Of a stretch of 64,000 nucleotides of DNA, positions 61,368-64,000 are shown in pieces. The translations under genes were made by a program, and so were the position numbers. Where the stretch lies: contig CAZRHH010000005.1 of the NCBI GenBank assembly GCA_964599885.1, forward strand, positions 1 through 64,000. The letters run 5' to 3'. The notes under the pieces are model-generated. The model was not told the DNA's origin, did not search any database, and saw only the letters and a program-made list of their open reading frames with translations. Origin of the DNA: CAZRHH01 sp964599885 (lineage in GTDB: Bacteria; Chloroflexota; Dehalococcoidia; DSTF01; JACRBR01). Each line of letters starts with the position of its first letter. The first letter of the stretch is position 1.

Positions 61368-62040
61368 TCCTCCTCGCGTAGCCGTTCTCTTCGATCTCGA
61401 TGGCGTAATCGTCGACAGCCGCGCGCACCACGTTGCGGCGTGGGAGCAGTGGGCGCGCGAGCATGCACCCGAATCGCCGCCCAGTTACTTCACACAGATG
61501 TTCGGCCTGCGCAACGACGCGATCATCGGCGGGCTCTTGCCGAACCTCGAGTCCGCCGAACTCTCCCGGCTGGCCGCGCACAAGGAGTCGCTCTTCCGCG
61601 CATCAGCACGCGGCGCACTCGAGCGCCTCCCCGGCGTGCGGGCGTTGCTCGACACCCTGGACGGGGAGCGCGTCCCAACGGCCATCGTCACGTCCACGCC
61701 GCGAGAGAACCTGGCGCTCATCCTCGACACGCTCCACCTGACCGGCCGCTTCACCACCCTGGTCGCTGAAGAAGACGCCGAGCGTGGCAAGCCCGACCCG
61801 CAAGGCTTCCTCATCGCCGCCGAACGTCTCGGCATCGAGCCCGAACGGTGCGTGGTGATCGAGGACGCGCCCGCCGGACTCCGGGCAGCGAAGACCGGCG
61901 GCATGCGCGCGATCGGCGTCACGTCGACGCATCCAGCGCCGGATCTCGGCGACGCCGACCTCATCGTCGCGTCACTCGCCGAGGGATCGGTCCGGAAGTT
62001 CATCCTCGGAGGTCGGAGCGACTCGCCTTCGGTCGTGTAG
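61357..62040 (+). CDS. HAD superfamily hydrolase (beta-phosphoglucomutase-like)
   Basis: A 227-residue protein starting at GTG within the SprT end. Motif I is LFDLDGVIVDS with D13 and D15, motif II is AIVTSTPREN, and motifs III-IV are GKPDPQGFLIAAERLG and VVIEDAPAGLRAAKTGGM. The cap domain after motif I has the HAD-IA helical form. The DLDGVIVDS and KPDP motifs resemble phosphoglucomutases and phosphatases; the substrate is open. Confidence 0.9.
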   Translation: MPSDPPRVAVLFDLDGVIVDSRAHHVAAWEQWAREHAPESPPSYFTQMFGLRNDAIIGGLLPNLESAELSRLAAHKESLFRASARGALERLPGVRALLDTLDGERVPTAIVTSTPRENLALILDTLHLTGRFTTLVAEEDAERGKPDPQGFLIAAERLGIEPERCVVIEDAPAGLRAAKTGGMRAIGVTSTHPAPDLGDADLIVASLAEGSVRKFILGGRSDSPSVV

Positions 62041-62044
62041 CTCG

Positions 62045-62074
62045 TTGACAACGTAGCTTCGCCCGGCGTACCAT
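62045..62074 (+). promoter_or_regulatory. Candidate promoter
   Basis: TTGACA (62045-62050) and TACCAT (62069-62074) are 18 bases apart, just after the HAD gene. The next gene begins about 180 bases downstream, so a long 5' UTR would follow. Confidence 0.4.
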
Positions 62075-62261
62075 CGCCCCCACCGGCGACAACAACGAAG
62101 CCTGACGAAGCAACCGGCAATCGGCACAGCGTTCACCTTTCGACGGGCAGGGCGTTGTACGAGCGACCGGATCGCTAGCCCTGGCGTCGTGCGTGCGGAT
62201 CCGCGCACCTCTACTATCGCAATCACGCAGAGTCTGATGTTCACGACAGCGAGGGCAAGCC

Positions 62262-63626
62262 ATGCACAAGAAGGCATTGGGACTAGCGGCGGCGATGCTG
62301 ATCATCGCCGTGATCGGCTTCGCGTTCATGGGCGTGGCGGCGGCCGGCAGCAACAATCGCGGCGCGAAACCGACGAAGACCCCCAAGCCTGAGCCGACGC
62401 GCAACGAGCGCCATCTTCCCGCCAGCATTCAACTCACGCCCGACCCGCTGCAGATCGCCTGTGACGGCGTCGAGGCGAGCACGCTCATGGTGCGCGTCAC
62501 CGACGCACGCGGCAAGACGGTCCCGAATGGCACGGTCGCCACCTTCAGCGTGGACTACGGCGTCGCCCAGCCTTCGCAGACTGAGACCCGCAAGGGCGAA
62601 GCGAAGACGAACATCGTCCTCTCACGCCAGGCAGCGAGTTCGTTCTCTGGCGCCTTCGCGACGGTGCGGGTCGGCGACATCGAGGCTTCCATCCGCATCC
62701 GCTGCGACGGCGCGGGCGGCTGCGCCCAGTTTCCGACCAGCCCGCCCTGCCAGCCGCCCGACTGCCCGGCATCGCCGCCAACGAGTCCGCCCTGCGATGA
62801 TGATCCGGATCCCTGTCCTACGCACCCAATGAGCCCGCCGTGTTTGACGGCGACACCTAACAACCCGAACCCCTGCCCGAACGGCGCACCCGTCAGCCCG
62901 CCGTGCTTGACCGCGACACCAACCGTTCCGGATCCCTGCTCCGACCCCGGCGCGCCCTTCAGCCCGCCCTGCGGCACGCCCACGCCCACGCCGAACGCCC
63001 CGGCGCGCTTCGCCATCGACTGCGATCTGTCTTCTGCCGGCATTCAGCAAGATTGTGACTATCCGCTCGATACCGCTGAGATCAAAGTAGGCATCGTACT
63101 CGTCAACGATTCCGGGGAGAGCAGATTCATGGCCTCGTTCCAATTCGATCTCGTCAACCCACGCAAGGATCTGCTGTTCCCTCCACCCGTGATCGGCACG
63201 TTTTACGACGCCAACCCCGATTTCAACGACGCATTGAACGCTGAGGGCAACGCTTGGGACTGTGAGATCTTTCCGCTAAGTAACGATACGGGCACGGGCG
63301 CGCCCGGGACGACGGTGTCGCGGCTGGGATGTCTCGTCCTCGTGCAACCGCCCCCCGGTAGTATCGTCCCGGCGAACGGCGCCGTTCTACTCGCCACCGT
63401 CTCCTTTGACGTCACCGACGGAGCACCGGCCTCCGACATCCGGCTCGGACTCACGCAAGCGCTTGCCGCGGACGAATTCGGTATGGACTTCACGGATTGC
63501 TACTTCCCGCCGGGTCTGTGCACTACGGCCACCATCCATCTGTTCAACCCGCTGCTTACGCCCCTTCCGGGCGGCACAGATACTCCGACCCCGATAACCA
63601 ACATCACACCCACGCCGGCGCCGTAG
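62262..63626 (+). CDS. Secreted surface protein with Cys/Pro repeats
   Basis: A 454-residue secreted protein. The signal peptide is KKALGLAAAMLIIAVIGFAFMGVAAAG. Residues ~55-150 form an Ig-like bacterial domain (Big-1-like) with ASTLMVRVTDARGKTVPNGT. Residues ~160-245 hold several imperfect repeats of a Pro/Cys unit, SPPC followed by LTATP or similar and a second CP/DPC pair. The C-terminal ~190 residues contain a cohesin-like beta domain (AEIKVGIVLVNDSGESRFMA to VSFDVTDG) and a Thr/Pro end. Such layout suits a cell-surface or stalk protein, cross-linked by disulfides. Confidence 0.75.
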   Translation: MHKKALGLAAAMLIIAVIGFAFMGVAAAGSNNRGAKPTKTPKPEPTRNERHLPASIQLTPDPLQIACDGVEASTLMVRVTDARGKTVPNGTVATFSVDYGVAQPSQTETRKGEAKTNIVLSRQAASSFSGAFATVRVGDIEASIRIRCDGAGGCAQFPTSPPCQPPDCPASPPTSPPCDDDPDPCPTHPMSPPCLTATPNNPNPCPNGAPVSPPCLTATPTVPDPCSDPGAPFSPPCGTPTPTPNAPARFAIDCDLSSAGIQQDCDYPLDTAEIKVGIVLVNDSGESRFMASFQFDLVNPRKDLLFPPPVIGTFYDANPDFNDALNAEGNAWDCEIFPLSNDTGTGAPGTTVSRLGCLVLVQPPPGSIVPANGAVLLATVSFDVTDGAPASDIRLGLTQALAADEFGMDFTDCYFPPGLCTTATIHLFNPLLTPLPGGTDTPTPITNITPTPAP

Positions 63627-63714
63627 CCGCCCAACGTGCGATTCGTCGTGGCGAGGTAATCGCGTTGGATCGCGCGTTCGATGTCCGTCCCTCTGCGAAG
63701 CTGTGGAAGACCGC

Positions 63715-63960
63715 CTACGCCCGCGTCATCCGGTCGACGACGCCGAGCACTGATTCGACCAGCACGTGGTCGCCCGGCTGCGGGTCGTCGTAGATCATGT
63801 CGAACGACAGCCGCGCCTCGCGCGACTGCTCCGGCGCCGACGTGAGGCGGAACAGCACCGCGAAGTAGCGCGTACCATGCAACTCATACGGCCGCACATC
63901 GACGATCTCGCCGTCCTGCGGCTTCGCCCGTTCCCCGCCGCGTACCCACTTCCCGCTCAC
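63715..63960 (-). CDS. Small hypothetical protein
   Basis: An 81-residue protein starting at GTG 63960, which overlaps the stop of an upstream partial frame as GTGA. It reads KWVRGGERAKPQDGEIVDVR, then RYFAVLFRLTSAPEQSREARL and LSFDMIYDDPQPGDHVLVESV. This looks like a small beta-barrel. No family is recognised. Confidence 0.55.
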   Translation of the reverse strand: MSGKWVRGGERAKPQDGEIVDVRPYELHGTRYFAVLFRLTSAPEQSREARLSFDMIYDDPQPGDHVLVESVLGVVDRMTRA

Positions 63961-64000
63961 GCGTCCGCCTTCGTGAAGCGCACGAGCGTCGTATCGTCCG
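63957..64000 (-). CDS. Partial gene entering from the right edge (C terminus only)
   Basis: On the reverse strand the frame reads DDTTLVRFTKADA and stops at TGA 63957-63959, overlapping the next GTG. Only 13 residues are visible, so nothing can be said about function. Confidence 0.35.
   Translation of the reverse strand, partial: DDTTLVRFTKADA

Overview
This is GC-rich bacterial chromosome with housekeeping genes and no prophage, integron, insertion sequence or CRISPR array. The clustered dnaX-ybaB-recR genes, GatCA, an RF2 gene with a CTTTGAC frameshift site, a DUF5317 protein, Eis-type acetyltransferase and frequent GTG/TTG starts suggest Chloroflexota, perhaps Dehalococcoidia-like. That placement is inference from gene content, not a phylogeny. 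Complex I genes, MsrA, a peroxiredoxin and a rubrerythrin-like protein point to respiration with oxygen exposure.

Layout. 1-5 kb: end of dnaX, ybaB, recR, a GH20 hexosaminidase, msrA and ybeY. 5-15 kb: a reverse-strand complex I operon A-C-D-H-J-K-(small ORF)-L-M-N that lacks nuoB, nuoI and nuoEFG. 15-20 kb: a 28-codon hydrophobic ORF with DUF5317, a seven-iron-type ferredoxin, peroxiredoxin, a frameshifted HNH gene and citramalate synthase. 20-31 kb: a KimA-type permease, a secreted protein with a molybdopterin oxidoreductase, a membrane-lipid/glycan set (CDP-alcohol phosphotransferase, GT-C-like protein, methyltransferase), a membrane-anchored peptidase and prfB. 30-38 kb: a His-rich membrane protein, a methyltransferase, an endonuclease V fused to a pyrophosphatase-like domain, a split rubrerythrin/DinB gene, lipoproteins and a GMC oxidoreductase. 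38-44 kb: gatA, gatC, a methyltransferase overlapping a class A PBP, and tRNA-Leu and tRNA-Cys. 44-53 kb: a lipoprotein, a PAS-GGDEF-EAL protein, several DinB-like genes, a ribbon-helix-helix gene under a palindromic operator, DUF2752, MOSC and SDR genes. 53-64 kb: an MMPL exporter with its TetR regulator, Eis, a selenoprotein-B-family gene with an in-frame UGA, UPF0145, an SRPBCC pseudogene, SprT, HAD and a Cys/Pro-repeat surface protein.

The most notable observations are the likely selenocysteine UGA at 59060-59062, the endonuclease V-pyrophosphatase fusion (32313-33434), the RHH gene with its operator (49395-49799), the incomplete nuo operon, and two kinds of intergenic repeat: short word-like tandem motifs and GC-rich palindromes. 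Four genes are interrupted by single-base changes (18.5, 34.1, 50.1 and 60.2 kb). Two of these lie in G runs, so assembly error must be excluded before they are called decayed.
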